Shown here piece after piece: positions 47,798 to 55,024 of a DNA stretch of 64,000 nt (the stretch's first letter is position 1; every line of letters begins with the position of its first letter). Made by a program: the position numbers and the translations under genes. Source of the stretch: Streptomyces venezuelae (GTDB taxonomy: Bacteria; Actinomycetota; Actinomycetes; Streptomycetales; Streptomycetaceae); NCBI RefSeq assembly GCF_008642355.1, contig NZ_CP029193.1, positions 6,596,001-6,660,000 on the forward strand, written 5' to 3'. Below the pieces are notes generated by a model. The model made no database searches, was not told the DNA's origin, and worked only from the letters and a program-made list of their open reading frames with translations.

Positions 47798-48337
47798 TCA
47801 GGAGCGGCCCATGTCCGCGTAGAGCGCTATCTGGATCCCCAGCCCGACGACAGCGGCGCTCTCGGCGAGGGAGACGGTGACCAGCGGCCACGTGAGATGG
47901 CCGTGGATCCAGAAGACGGTCAGGGCGGCCGCGGGATTGACGCAGAAGGCCAGCAGGTCCACGGCGAGCTGCAGTCTCTTGCGGGAGCCGCGCCGCCGGT
48001 CCCCGCGGTGGGCCGCCTCCCACCCGAAGACGCCGTCGCCCACCACGGCGGAGAGGGCGGGCGTCAGCTCGGTACGGATGTACTGGCCGATGGCGGAGAT
48101 CTTCTCGTCGTTCACCAGGTAGGTCCAGCCCAGGAGGACGGAGAGGGGCGGCAGGAGCAGCAGCAGCGCCGTGCGACTGGTGGACGGGATCGTCGCGGCG
48201 ATCACGGCGGCGGTGGCGGCCAGCATGGCGTAGATGAGGTTGTCCCTGAGGGTGATCCGGCTCTTCTGCTCTGCCTTCAGCTGCTCGTACTCCACGAGGA
48301 GCACGCGCCCCGGCGTCACCTCCTCCGGTTCCGTCAT
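47798..48337 (-). CDS. Four-TM membrane protein of the nucleosidase operon
   Basis: A 179-residue protein with a short cytoplasmic N-terminus (VEYEQLKAEQKSRITLRDNL) and four predicted TM helices (about 33-50, 54-75, 122-142, 148-170). Between helices two and three is a basic loop (RGDRRRGSRKRLQ). I do not recognise a named family; the shape resembles small membrane partners seen in bacterial conflict systems. ATG 48337 overlaps the nucleosidase stop (ATGA), so it is the last gene of the three-gene operon 50836-47798. Confidence 0.82.
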   Translation of the reverse strand: MTEPEEVTPGRVLLVEYEQLKAEQKSRITLRDNLIYAMLAATAAVIAATIPSTSRTALLLLLPPLSVLLGWTYLVNDEKISAIGQYIRTELTPALSAVVGDGVFGWEAAHRGDRRRGSRKRLQLAVDLLAFCVNPAAALTVFWIHGHLTWPLVTVSLAESAAVVGLGIQIALYADMGRS

Positions 48338-49242
48338 CCCGCGAGGTGGGGGAGGAGAGAGCTGAACACGAACGCCGCGTTCCTGGCGGCGAGCTCGTGG
48401 TGGCCGTCGTTCTTGTCCGCGTCCGCCGCGTCGGAGATCCCGCGGACGACGAGCCACGCGTGTGCGGCGTCGGTCCCGCCGAGGGACGCGTGCACGGCCG
48501 TCGCGAGGCCCGCGCCCTCCGTCTCCACGGCGAGGATCTTCTCGTTGTACTCGCGAAGGTAGTGGCGCTCATCGGCCCGTACGTCCGCGAGGACGGCCTC
48601 ACCCGACCCGATCGGGCCGCGCAGCGCACGGTGGCCGGGGGAGTGGGGCAGCGGCCAGGGCTCACCGTGTGCCGTGAAGAAGCCGTTGACGGCGTGCTGG
48701 ACGCCCGCCGTCACCGCGTGGGCCCGGCCCCGGCGCAGCACGCCGTCCGGAGTCACCTTGCGCGGCTCGTAGTGGATCACCTCCTGCGCGACGACGACAT
48801 CGCCCAGGAGCGCGTCAGGGTGGATGGAGCCGGCGATGCCCACGAGGACGACCAGGCGTGGGGCGTACTCCCTGCGCAGCTCCTCGACCGTGCCGCCGGC
48901 GGAGTGCTGGCCCGGTAGCAGGGACTGGGTGACGACCAGGCGCACCGTCCGCCCCGAGTGCTCGCGGGTGAACTCGTGGAAGACGGCGCCCTGCCGGGTG
49001 CGGGCCTCGGCGTGCGAGCCCCACTTCGAGAGTTCGTCGAGGACGGCGCGGGTCTCCACACTGAGCACGGTGACGACGCCCGCGTCCCATGCCGGTGCGG
49101 CCCGCGCGGGATCCTGCGGGGCGGCGGGCCCGGCCACCGGAGCGACACCGTGCTGCGTCACGCTCGTGCCCGTGCCCATGGCGACGGCGCCGCTGATGGT
49201 GACGTTCCCGCTGCCGCTGTTCTCGATCCCGTAATTGCTCAT
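48334..49242 (-). CDS. PNP/UDP-type nucleosidase with N-terminal amyloid-like signalling motif
   Basis: A 302-residue protein. Residues about 58-302 form a nucleoside phosphorylase/nucleosidase fold: VLVGIAGSIHPDALLGDVVV, the purine/ribose site EKILAVETEGAGLATAV and the catalytic Asp in VVRGISDAADADKND. Enzymes of this type cleave N-glycosidic bonds of nucleosides, nucleotides or NAD-like molecules. The first 30 residues are separate and Gly/Asn-rich: NYGIENSGSGNV then AMGTGTSVT. The end of the upstream membrane protein carries nearly the same motif. ATG 49242 is preferred to TTG 49248. The ATGA overlap couples it to the four-TM gene. Confidence 0.87.
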   Translation of the reverse strand: MSNYGIENSGSGNVTISGAVAMGTGTSVTQHGVAPVAGPAAPQDPARAAPAWDAGVVTVLSVETRAVLDELSKWGSHAEARTRQGAVFHEFTREHSGRTVRLVVTQSLLPGQHSAGGTVEELRREYAPRLVVLVGIAGSIHPDALLGDVVVAQEVIHYEPRKVTPDGVLRRGRAHAVTAGVQHAVNGFFTAHGEPWPLPHSPGHRALRGPIGSGEAVLADVRADERHYLREYNEKILAVETEGAGLATAVHASLGGTDAAHAWLVVRGISDAADADKNDGHHELAARNAAFVFSSLLPHLAG

Positions 49243-49285
49243 GCTCAACCGGTCCCGCTCGTGTGCATGACGAATCCCCCCGGGG

Positions 49286-50836
49286 TCACTTGGATACGCT
49301 CGTGTTCACGCCCATCGCCGTGTCCCCCAACTCCACGTTGCCGGAACCCGTGTTGATGACCCCGTTGTTGAGGATGGCGGTGGCCCGTTGCAGGAACTCC
49401 GTGGTGTCGACGCCGTGTTCCCTCAAGAACTCCCCGACCGTGGCGAGCAGTCGGCGTTCGATGACCTTGGAATGCTTGGCGACGTCGAAGGTCTGGAAGT
49501 AGCTCTCGTCGGCTTCGATGGAGGCCAGTTCCCGTGCGCTGAGCTCGGCGCCGATGTTGTTGCCGCGCTTGAGGCTCGCCGCCGTCGCGTCGGGTGCCGC
49601 GCCCAGTGAGCCGAGGAGGAGCGACGCGGCGCCCAGCAGCCGTACCGGGGCGAGGGAGACCACGGGCAGGTTCCGGAGGCCGGTGAAGGCGGCCCGGACC
49701 ACCGCCATGCGCCCCGTCCTGCCGACGACGTCGATCGCGTGGTACTCCAGCCGTGTCGGCGCGAGCCCGCAGGTGGTGAACTCGATGTAGAGGGTGCGCC
49801 CTTGCAGTGACACATGGACGAAGATCGTCGTCACCAGGTCGCCGCCCCACGACTCCACCCGGCAGGTCAGGTAGTGGCGGGCGGTCTCGGTCGGACTGTC
49901 GAGCATGCGTCGCACCATGTCGGAGTTCGGGGTGTCCGTGAGCTCACGCGCGTAGCCCATCGCGTAACGGCCCTCCACGAAAAGGGAGTCGGTCACCATG
50001 AGCCCCGGCAGCCTCGTCTCGGGGTCGTCCTCCGTGCCCAACGCGGTGATGGCCCGCCGCAGTTCCTCCACGAGGTCCCAGGTGGGGAACGGCTTCTTCG
50101 TGAACTCCACGTCCTTCTCGCCGCCGATCCCCTTGGTCTCGACGAGACGCTGGGCGAAGGACCAGGTACCCAGGCGCCGACCGCTGCCGATGAACGGCAC
50201 CTCCGCGGTGTAGACCACCATCGGATGCCGCTGCTGGCCGTCGATGACGGAGAGCCGCCGGTTCATCCGCAGCGGCCGCTCCGCCTCCAGCCCCGCTCGC
50301 AGCCCGTTCAGTGCGAGCTGGCGCAGCACCGACACCGTCGCGAGCACGAGACAGAGGACCAGGATGATCACGGCGGCCACGGTGAAACCCCGGGGCCCGT
50401 CGGTCGCGACCACGATGGCGACGGCCACGACCGTGGCCAGCGCCGCGGCGACGAGCCCTCTCGCGTGGGCCCTGGGCGGTCCGTCACCGGTGCGGCCGGA
50501 GGAGCGCGCGGCGAACGAGACGAGGAGCGTGAGGTCGACGAGCACCGCCGTGGCGAGGAACGCGGCGGCGGGCCGGGCGGCGTAGGCCACACCGAGGACC
50601 GCGACGATCAGGGCGTTCGCCGCTGTCGCGAGCCACCAGGCGCGCCAGGCGTGCGCGAGGACGGGCACCAGGTCGTAGCCGTAGGAGGGCGCGACGCGGC
50701 GTTTCCGTGCGTTGTAGACCTGCTGGATGACGGCGGTGCGGTACTCGGCGTCCAGGTACACGCCCGCGCACATGCGTCGCGTGGCGGCCCGGTCCTGCTG
50801 ACCCGACGCCCCCACGGGCGTCTCGGGCATGGCCAT
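49286..50836 (-). CDS. Membrane protein with C-terminal amyloid-like signalling motif, candidate sensor
   Basis: A 516-residue protein, family not recognised. The N-terminus (CAGVYLDAEYRTAVIQQVYN) is soluble, followed by four TM helices at about 66-88, 92-112, 125-145 and 148-172. A large cytoplasmic or extracytoplasmic region then follows, with one more hydrophobic segment (about 410-430, VRLLGAASLLLGSLGAA). The last 28 residues, GVINTGSGNVELGDTAMGVN and TSVS, match the N-terminus of the next protein in the operon. GGGGGAC precedes ATG 50836. It is the first gene, 43 bases from the nucleosidase start. A receptor or adaptor that templates the nucleosidase is the suggested role. Confidence 0.83.
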   Translation of the reverse strand: MAMPETPVGASGQQDRAATRRMCAGVYLDAEYRTAVIQQVYNARKRRVAPSYGYDLVPVLAHAWRAWWLATAANALIVAVLGVAYAARPAAAFLATAVLVDLTLLVSFAARSSGRTGDGPPRAHARGLVAAALATVVAVAIVVATDGPRGFTVAAVIILVLCLVLATVSVLRQLALNGLRAGLEAERPLRMNRRLSVIDGQQRHPMVVYTAEVPFIGSGRRLGTWSFAQRLVETKGIGGEKDVEFTKKPFPTWDLVEELRRAITALGTEDDPETRLPGLMVTDSLFVEGRYAMGYARELTDTPNSDMVRRMLDSPTETARHYLTCRVESWGGDLVTTIFVHVSLQGRTLYIEFTTCGLAPTRLEYHAIDVVGRTGRMAVVRAAFTGLRNLPVVSLAPVRLLGAASLLLGSLGAAPDATAASLKRGNNIGAELSARELASIEADESYFQTFDVAKHSKVIERRLLATVGEFLREHGVDTTEFLQRATAILNNGVINTGSGNVELGDTAMGVNTSVSK

Positions 50837-51210
50837 CTGTCCCCCATATCGCCCCCGCTGACCCCCTGTCCGGGAACGTGGCAGGGAGCGTAGCGGCAGC
50901 GTTTTCGCGGCGACAGCTCATTGCCGGACGAAGGGGCGCAGCACGCGGAGCCTCCCGTTTCCGGTGTCCGGCCTGTCCGGTGCGCCGGGTGGTGCGGCCG
51001 GGTCCGGCCGGGGCTGAGGTGTTCCGGTTCCGTACGGCGGGGCGGGTCCGCGTGCACGGGGATCTTGGCTCGAACGTGAAGAAATAAATCGGTGGTGGCT
51101 CGGCCGGGCGTGTGGATAGGGTTCGGGTGTTCCCAGGCGGTCGTTCGGGCGTCGGGTTCGGTGGAGCAGGATCAGTGGCGAGCAGGACCAGAATCTGGAG
51201 GTGTCGACCG
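50837..51210. other. Divergent gap between the signalling operon and the rsgA leader ORF
   Basis: This 374-bp gap holds promoters in both directions. A local AT-rich patch (AAGAAATAAATC, about 51078-51090) and TAGGGT (51117-51122) are candidates for the rightward promoter. No hairpin or repeat is clear. A 69-codon rightward frame at 50878-51087 is Arg-rich and unconvincing. Confidence 0.4.
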
Positions 51211-51282
51211 ATGGCTGTCGTTGCGATGGGCGCTGCCCGCATCCGGAAGTTCATCAAGTCCACCTCCGTGGCCACCGGCTGA
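51211..51282 (+). CDS. Small ORF (23 aa) upstream of rsgA
   Basis: ATG 51211 has an excellent Shine-Dalgarno (GGAGGTG, about seven bases upstream). The peptide starts MAVVAMGAARIRKFIKSTS and ends VATG: a hydrophobic start followed by a cationic stretch. The stop lies 72 bases before the rsgA start and is in the same frame. I do not recognise it. It may be a leader peptide controlling rsgA or an independent small protein; the ribosome binding site is better than that of most genes in this window. Confidence 0.6.
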   Translation: MAVVAMGAARIRKFIKSTSVATG

Positions 51283-51354
51283 TCCGACCTCCTCCTTCCG
51301 CGCCGCGCCGACAGCGTGCGCGGGTGCCGGGGCCACCCCTGTGAAGGGTTCCCC

Positions 51355-52473
51355 TTGTCTTTCTCCTCTGTTTCACCGTTCTCCTCGGCTGCCGCCTCGC
51401 ATCCCCTCGCCCCGTACGGCTGGGACGCCGACTGGGAAGCCGAGTTCGCGCCCTACGCGGCGCAAGGTCTCGTGCCGGGGCGCGTCGCCCGGGTGGACCG
51501 CGGGCAGTGCGACGTCATCACCGCCGACGGCACCGTGCGCGCCGACACCGAGTTCGTCACCCCGCGCGACCCGCTGAAGGTCGTGTGCACCGGCGACTGG
51601 GTCGCCGTGGACGCGGACGGCGCCGACCCCAGGTACGTACAGACGTACCTGCCGCGGCGGACCTCCTTCGTGCGCTCCACCTCCTCCAAGCGGTCCGAGG
51701 GGCAGATCCTCGCGGCCAACGTCGACCATTCGATCATCGCCGTGTCGCTCGCCGCGGAGCTCGACCTCGCGCGCATCGAACGGTTCCTCGCCCTCGGCTG
51801 GGAGTCCGGCGGGCAGCCGGTCGTCGTCCTCACCAAGGCCGACCTCGTGCCGGACGCCGCGACGCTCGGCCACCTCGTCGAGGACGTGGAGACCGCCGCG
51901 CCCGGCGTGCAGGTGCTGCCCGTCAGCGCCACGTCCGGGGACGGCGTCGACGTCCTCGCCGCGGTCGTCGCCGGCGGTACGTCGGTGCTGCTCGGGCAGT
52001 CCGGCGCCGGCAAGTCGACGCTCGCCAACGCACTCGCCGGGGCCGACGTCATGGAGGTCCAGGCCATCCGCGACGTCGACGGCAAGGGCAGGCACACGAC
52101 GACCACCCGCAACCTCATCCCCCTCCCCGGGGGCGGGGTTCTCATCGATACGCCCGGACTGCGCGGAGTGGGCCTGTGGGACGCCGAGAGCGGCGTCGGG
52201 CAGGTGTTCTCCGAGATCGAGGAGCTGGCGGCGCGGTGCCGGTTCCACGACTGCGCCCACGGGGCGGAGCCGGGGTGTGCCGTGCTCGAAGCGGTCGAGT
52301 CCGGCGTCCTTTCCGAACGCCGCCTCGACAGCTACCGCAAGCTGATCCGCGAGAACCAGCGCATCGTCGCCAAGACGGACGTGCGGGCCCGCGCGGAGAT
52401 GCGGAGGCAGTGGCGGTTGCGGGGGGCGGAGGGGCGCGCGGCGCTCGACATCAAGCGGGGGCGCCTGCGCTGA
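51355..52473 (+). CDS. rsgA: Ribosome small subunit-dependent GTPase A
   Basis: A 372-residue circularly permuted GTPase that assists late 30S subunit maturation. The N-terminal OB fold is followed by the permuted motifs in order: G4 VVVLTKADL, G1 GQSGAGKSTL, G3 IDTPGLRG, and then the zinc knuckle CRFHDCAH...C. Start TTG 51355 is chosen because AAGGG lies six bases upstream and the protein then begins at the usual place before LAPYGWDADWEAEFAPY. A 23-codon ORF precedes it. GTP hydrolysis would be stimulated by the 30S subunit. Confidence 0.93.
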   Translation: MSFSSVSPFSSAAASHPLAPYGWDADWEAEFAPYAAQGLVPGRVARVDRGQCDVITADGTVRADTEFVTPRDPLKVVCTGDWVAVDADGADPRYVQTYLPRRTSFVRSTSSKRSEGQILAANVDHSIIAVSLAAELDLARIERFLALGWESGGQPVVVLTKADLVPDAATLGHLVEDVETAAPGVQVLPVSATSGDGVDVLAAVVAGGTSVLLGQSGAGKSTLANALAGADVMEVQAIRDVDGKGRHTTTTRNLIPLPGGGVLIDTPGLRGVGLWDAESGVGQVFSEIEELAARCRFHDCAHGAEPGCAVLEAVESGVLSERRLDSYRKLIRENQRIVAKTDVRARAEMRRQWRLRGAEGRAALDIKRGRLR

Positions 52474-52516
52474 GAGGGGTCTGCGCTGAGCGGGGGCGCC
52501 TGCGCTGTGCTCGGGC

Positions 52517-52551
52517 GGTGGGGGGGGGTGGTGGGGGCGGGGGTGGTGGGG
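52517..52551 (+). repeat. G-tract run, G-quadruplex candidate
   Basis: Runs of three or more G (nine, five, five and four in sequence) separated by TGGT, C and TGGT occur just after rsgA. Four G-tracts with short loops fit an intramolecular quadruplex on the plus strand and in the rsgA transcript end. Confidence 0.45.
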
Positions 52552-52571
52552 CGCTGCGGTCCGTTGTGGCT

Positions 52572-52593
52572 GGGCGCGCAGTTCCCCGCGCCC
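52572..52593. terminator. Hairpin within a common Streptomyces intergenic repeat
   Basis: GGGCGCG-CAGTTCCC-CGCGCCC forms a 7-bp stem. The surrounding GTTGTGGCTGGGCGCGCAGT resembles a repeat I remember as frequent after Streptomyces genes. It lies about 100 bases after the rsgA stop and likely ends that transcript. Confidence 0.6.
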
Positions 52594-52690
52594 CTGCCCC
52601 CCCCGGGGCCCGGACATGGGGGTGAAGCCGCGCATCTTCATGTCCGAATCCCGCCAGCCGTCGCTCTCCCCTCCACCCCACAATGGAGGC

Positions 52691-54097
52691 GTGATCGATG
52701 AAGAGACCAGGTACGAAGCCGTGCGCAGCCGGGACGCCCGGTTCGACGGGGCGTTCTTCTTCGCTGTTCGGACCACCGGGATCTACTGCCGTCCCAGCTG
52801 CCCCGCCGTCACCCCGAAGCGTCAGAACGTCCGCTTCTACACCACCGCTGCCGCCGCCCAGACCTCCGGTTTCCGTGCCTGTCGGCGGTGCAGGCCGGAC
52901 GCCGTCCCCGGGTCCGCCGACTGGAACGTGCGCGCCGACGTCGTAGGACGCGCCATGCGCATGATCGGGGACGGTGTCGTCGACCGTGAGGGCGTACCGG
53001 GGCTCGCCGTGCGGCTGGGGTACAGCGCCCGGCAGGTGCAGCGTCAGCTCACCGCCGAGCTGGGCGCGGGCCCCGTCGCCCTCGCGCGAGCGCAACGCGC
53101 GCACACCGCCCGCGTACTGCTGCAGACCACGGACCTGCCCGTCACCGAGATCGCCTTCGCCGCCGGGTTCGCCAGCGTGCGGCAGTTCAACGACACGATC
53201 AGGACGGTGTACGCGCTGACGCCCACCGCCCTGCGCGCCGCCGCGCCCCGCCGCGGTGCCGCCCGCGCCACCCCCGCCGCCGGCATCCCGCTCCGCCTCG
53301 CCCACCGCGGCCCGTACCGTGCCGACGCCGTCTTCGACCTGCTCGCCGCGGAGGCCGTCACCGGCATCGAGGAAGTCACCGGCGAACGGGGCGCCCGCAC
53401 CTACCGGCGTACGCTCCGGCTGCCGGTCGGCACCGGCATCGTCGCCGTCGAGGAGACACACCACGACGCGACGACCGGCACCGGCGCCGGGTCGTCCGGT
53501 GAGGCCCTGCACCGGGGCGGCTGGCTCGACGCCCGGCTGCACCTCACCGACCTGCGCGACCTCACCACGGCCGTGCAGCGCCTGCGCCGCCTGTTCGACC
53601 TGGACGCCGACCCGTACGCCGTGGACGAGCGGCTCGGCGCCGACCCCCGGCTCGCACCGCTCGTCGCCGCCAGACCCGGGCTGCGGTCGCCGGGCACCGC
53701 CGACCCCGACGAGTTCGCGGTGCGTGCGCTGGTGGGGAGGGAGGGTGCGGGGCGTCTCGTACGGGAGTACGGCACCGTGCTCGACGCCGCGTGCGGCGGG
53801 CTCACCCACACGTTTCCCGCCCCGGCGGCTCTCGCCGCCGTGCCGGGTACGGTCGGCGCGCTGGCCGGGGCGCTCGCCGACGGCTCCCTGCGCCTGGACG
53901 CGGGCGCGGACCGCGACGACGCGGAGGCCGCGCTGCGGGCCCTGGGGGTCGACGCGCGGACGGCCGCGGTCATCCGGATGCGGGCACTCGGCGACCCGGA
54001 CGTGGCTCTGCCCGGCGGCCCGGAGCGGGCTCTCGACGCGTGGCGCCCGTGGCGGTCCTACGCGCTGCGTCACCTCGCCCTGGGCGGCGGCGCATAA
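52691..54097 (+). CDS. Ada metal-binding/AraC HTH regulator fused to AlkA-like glycosylase domain
   Basis: A 468-residue adaptive response protein. Residues about 5-75 are the Ada zinc domain, with the methyl-acceptor Cys in YCRPSCPAVTPKRQNVRF and the second pair in CRRC. Residues 85-180 are an AraC HTH (VTEIAFAAGFASVRQFNDTI). The rest resembles AlkA (N-terminal domain plus HhH-GPD glycosylase, ending WRPWRSYALRHL). The HhH hairpin and catalytic Asp region look degraded: LGVDARTAAVIR replaces the usual PGIGPWTA, and LPGGPERALDAW is short. GTG 52691 is preceded by CACAAT at six bases; GGAGG is too close to serve as a Shine-Dalgarno. Confidence 0.87.
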   Translation: MIDEETRYEAVRSRDARFDGAFFFAVRTTGIYCRPSCPAVTPKRQNVRFYTTAAAAQTSGFRACRRCRPDAVPGSADWNVRADVVGRAMRMIGDGVVDREGVPGLAVRLGYSARQVQRQLTAELGAGPVALARAQRAHTARVLLQTTDLPVTEIAFAAGFASVRQFNDTIRTVYALTPTALRAAAPRRGAARATPAAGIPLRLAHRGPYRADAVFDLLAAEAVTGIEEVTGERGARTYRRTLRLPVGTGIVAVEETHHDATTGTGAGSSGEALHRGGWLDARLHLTDLRDLTTAVQRLRRLFDLDADPYAVDERLGADPRLAPLVAARPGLRSPGTADPDEFAVRALVGREGAGRLVREYGTVLDAACGGLTHTFPAPAALAAVPGTVGALAGALADGSLRLDAGADRDDAEAALRALGVDARTAAVIRMRALGDPDVALPGGPERALDAWRPWRSYALRHLALGGGA

Positions 54098-54171
54098 GAG
54101 GCCCTCTCATCCGGAGGAGGGAGACTGCGGCAACCACTCACCCGACGACCCGCCCCGAGGAGTTGCCGCCC

Positions 54172-54462
54172 ATGTTCCACCGGACCACCAGGCGCGTCCC
54201 ACGCGTCCCACGCGTCCCACGCGTCCGGCTCGTCCGGCGGGCCGTCATCGCCGCCGGCGCCGCAGCCGTACTGGCCGGCACGACCGGAGCCGCCTTCCCC
54301 GCCCAGGGCCCCGAGCACCACCAGCCGTCCGCCGCCGTGCTCCAGAAAGCCCCCGCCCCGCACGCCCCCGAAGGCGACACGCACAAACTCATCCGCGATC
54401 AGATCGACATCGACCTGGACGAAAGCGACCGCCACCACCCTCACGGCCATCGCCCCCGCTGA
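54172..54462 (+). CDS. Small secreted or exported His-rich protein
   Basis: A 96-residue protein of unknown function. The N-terminus is very basic, with VPR repeats (a 9-bp DNA unit repeated at about 54196-54226), followed by a signal-like segment (AVIAAGAAAVLAGTTGAAF). The mature part is about 45 residues and ends in RHHPHGHRPR, a possible metal-binding tail. GAGGAG precedes the ATG at ten bases. It converges with the DUF456 gene, with four bases between stop codons. Confidence 0.65.
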   Translation: MFHRTTRRVPRVPRVPRVRLVRRAVIAAGAAAVLAGTTGAAFPAQGPEHHQPSAAVLQKAPAPHAPEGDTHKLIRDQIDIDLDESDRHHPHGHRPR

Positions 54463-54466
54463 GCGG

Positions 54467-54949
54467 TCACCCCCAGATCAGCACCCCCAACCACGCCCCC
54501 ACAATCAGCAGGCAGGCGAACAGTTCCGTCAGGACGCTGCTTCCGCCCCTGCGCATGGCCGTGCGGGTCGCCGTCAGGGCCTCGCCATGGCCGCCCAGAC
54601 GCAGGCGTTCGCCGGCGTAGATTCCGGCGATGAAGCCCGGGAGCGCGCCGATCACCGGCAGGACGCAGAAGCCGAGCAGCGCGCCCGCTCCGGCGAAGAC
54701 CGCCATGCGGCGCGTCGCGCCGCTCTCGCGCAGGCGGCGCGGCGGCAGCTGCCAGCGGACGGCCTGCGCCGCGAGGAGGACGAGCGTCGCGCCGACGAGG
54801 ACGCCCCAGGCGAGGCCGTTCGGGTCCTGCAGCGTCCACCAGAGGACGGCGGCCCACACCAGCCACGCCCCCGGCACGCCGGGCACCAAGACTCCGCACA
54901 GGCCGAGCAACATGACCACGCCGACCAGCAGGAGTTCCCACGCTCCCAT
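54467..54949 (-). CDS. DUF456 family membrane protein
   Basis: A 160-residue integral membrane protein with four to five TM helices. Family marks are LCGVLVPGVPGAWLVWAAVL (Gly/Pro-rich first hairpin) and LPVIGALPGFIAGIYAGERL. DUF456 proteins lack a known function. Start ATG 54949 has GGGAGC-type purines upstream, and a 17-bp triplicated repeat lies just before it. Confidence 0.85.
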   Translation of the reverse strand: MGAWELLLVGVVMLLGLCGVLVPGVPGAWLVWAAVLWWTLQDPNGLAWGVLVGATLVLLAAQAVRWQLPPRRLRESGATRRMAVFAGAGALLGFCVLPVIGALPGFIAGIYAGERLRLGGHGEALTATRTAMRRGGSSVLTELFACLLIVGAWLGVLIWG

Positions 54950-54963
54950 CTGCCCAGAGTGCC

Positions 54964-55014
54964 GCAGGTCCGGTGGAACCGCAGGTCCGGTGGAACCGCA
55001 GGTCCGGTGGAACC
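54964..55014. repeat. Three perfect tandem copies of a 17-bp unit
   Basis: GCAGGTCCGGTGGAACC is repeated without change at 54964-54980, 54981-54997 and 54998-55014, filling most of the 75-bp gap between the regulator stop and the DUF456 start. Each unit contains GGTCCGGTGGAACC, a partial palindrome. Copy number may vary between strains. Confidence 0.85.
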
Positions 55015-55024
55015 GGGGGGCACG

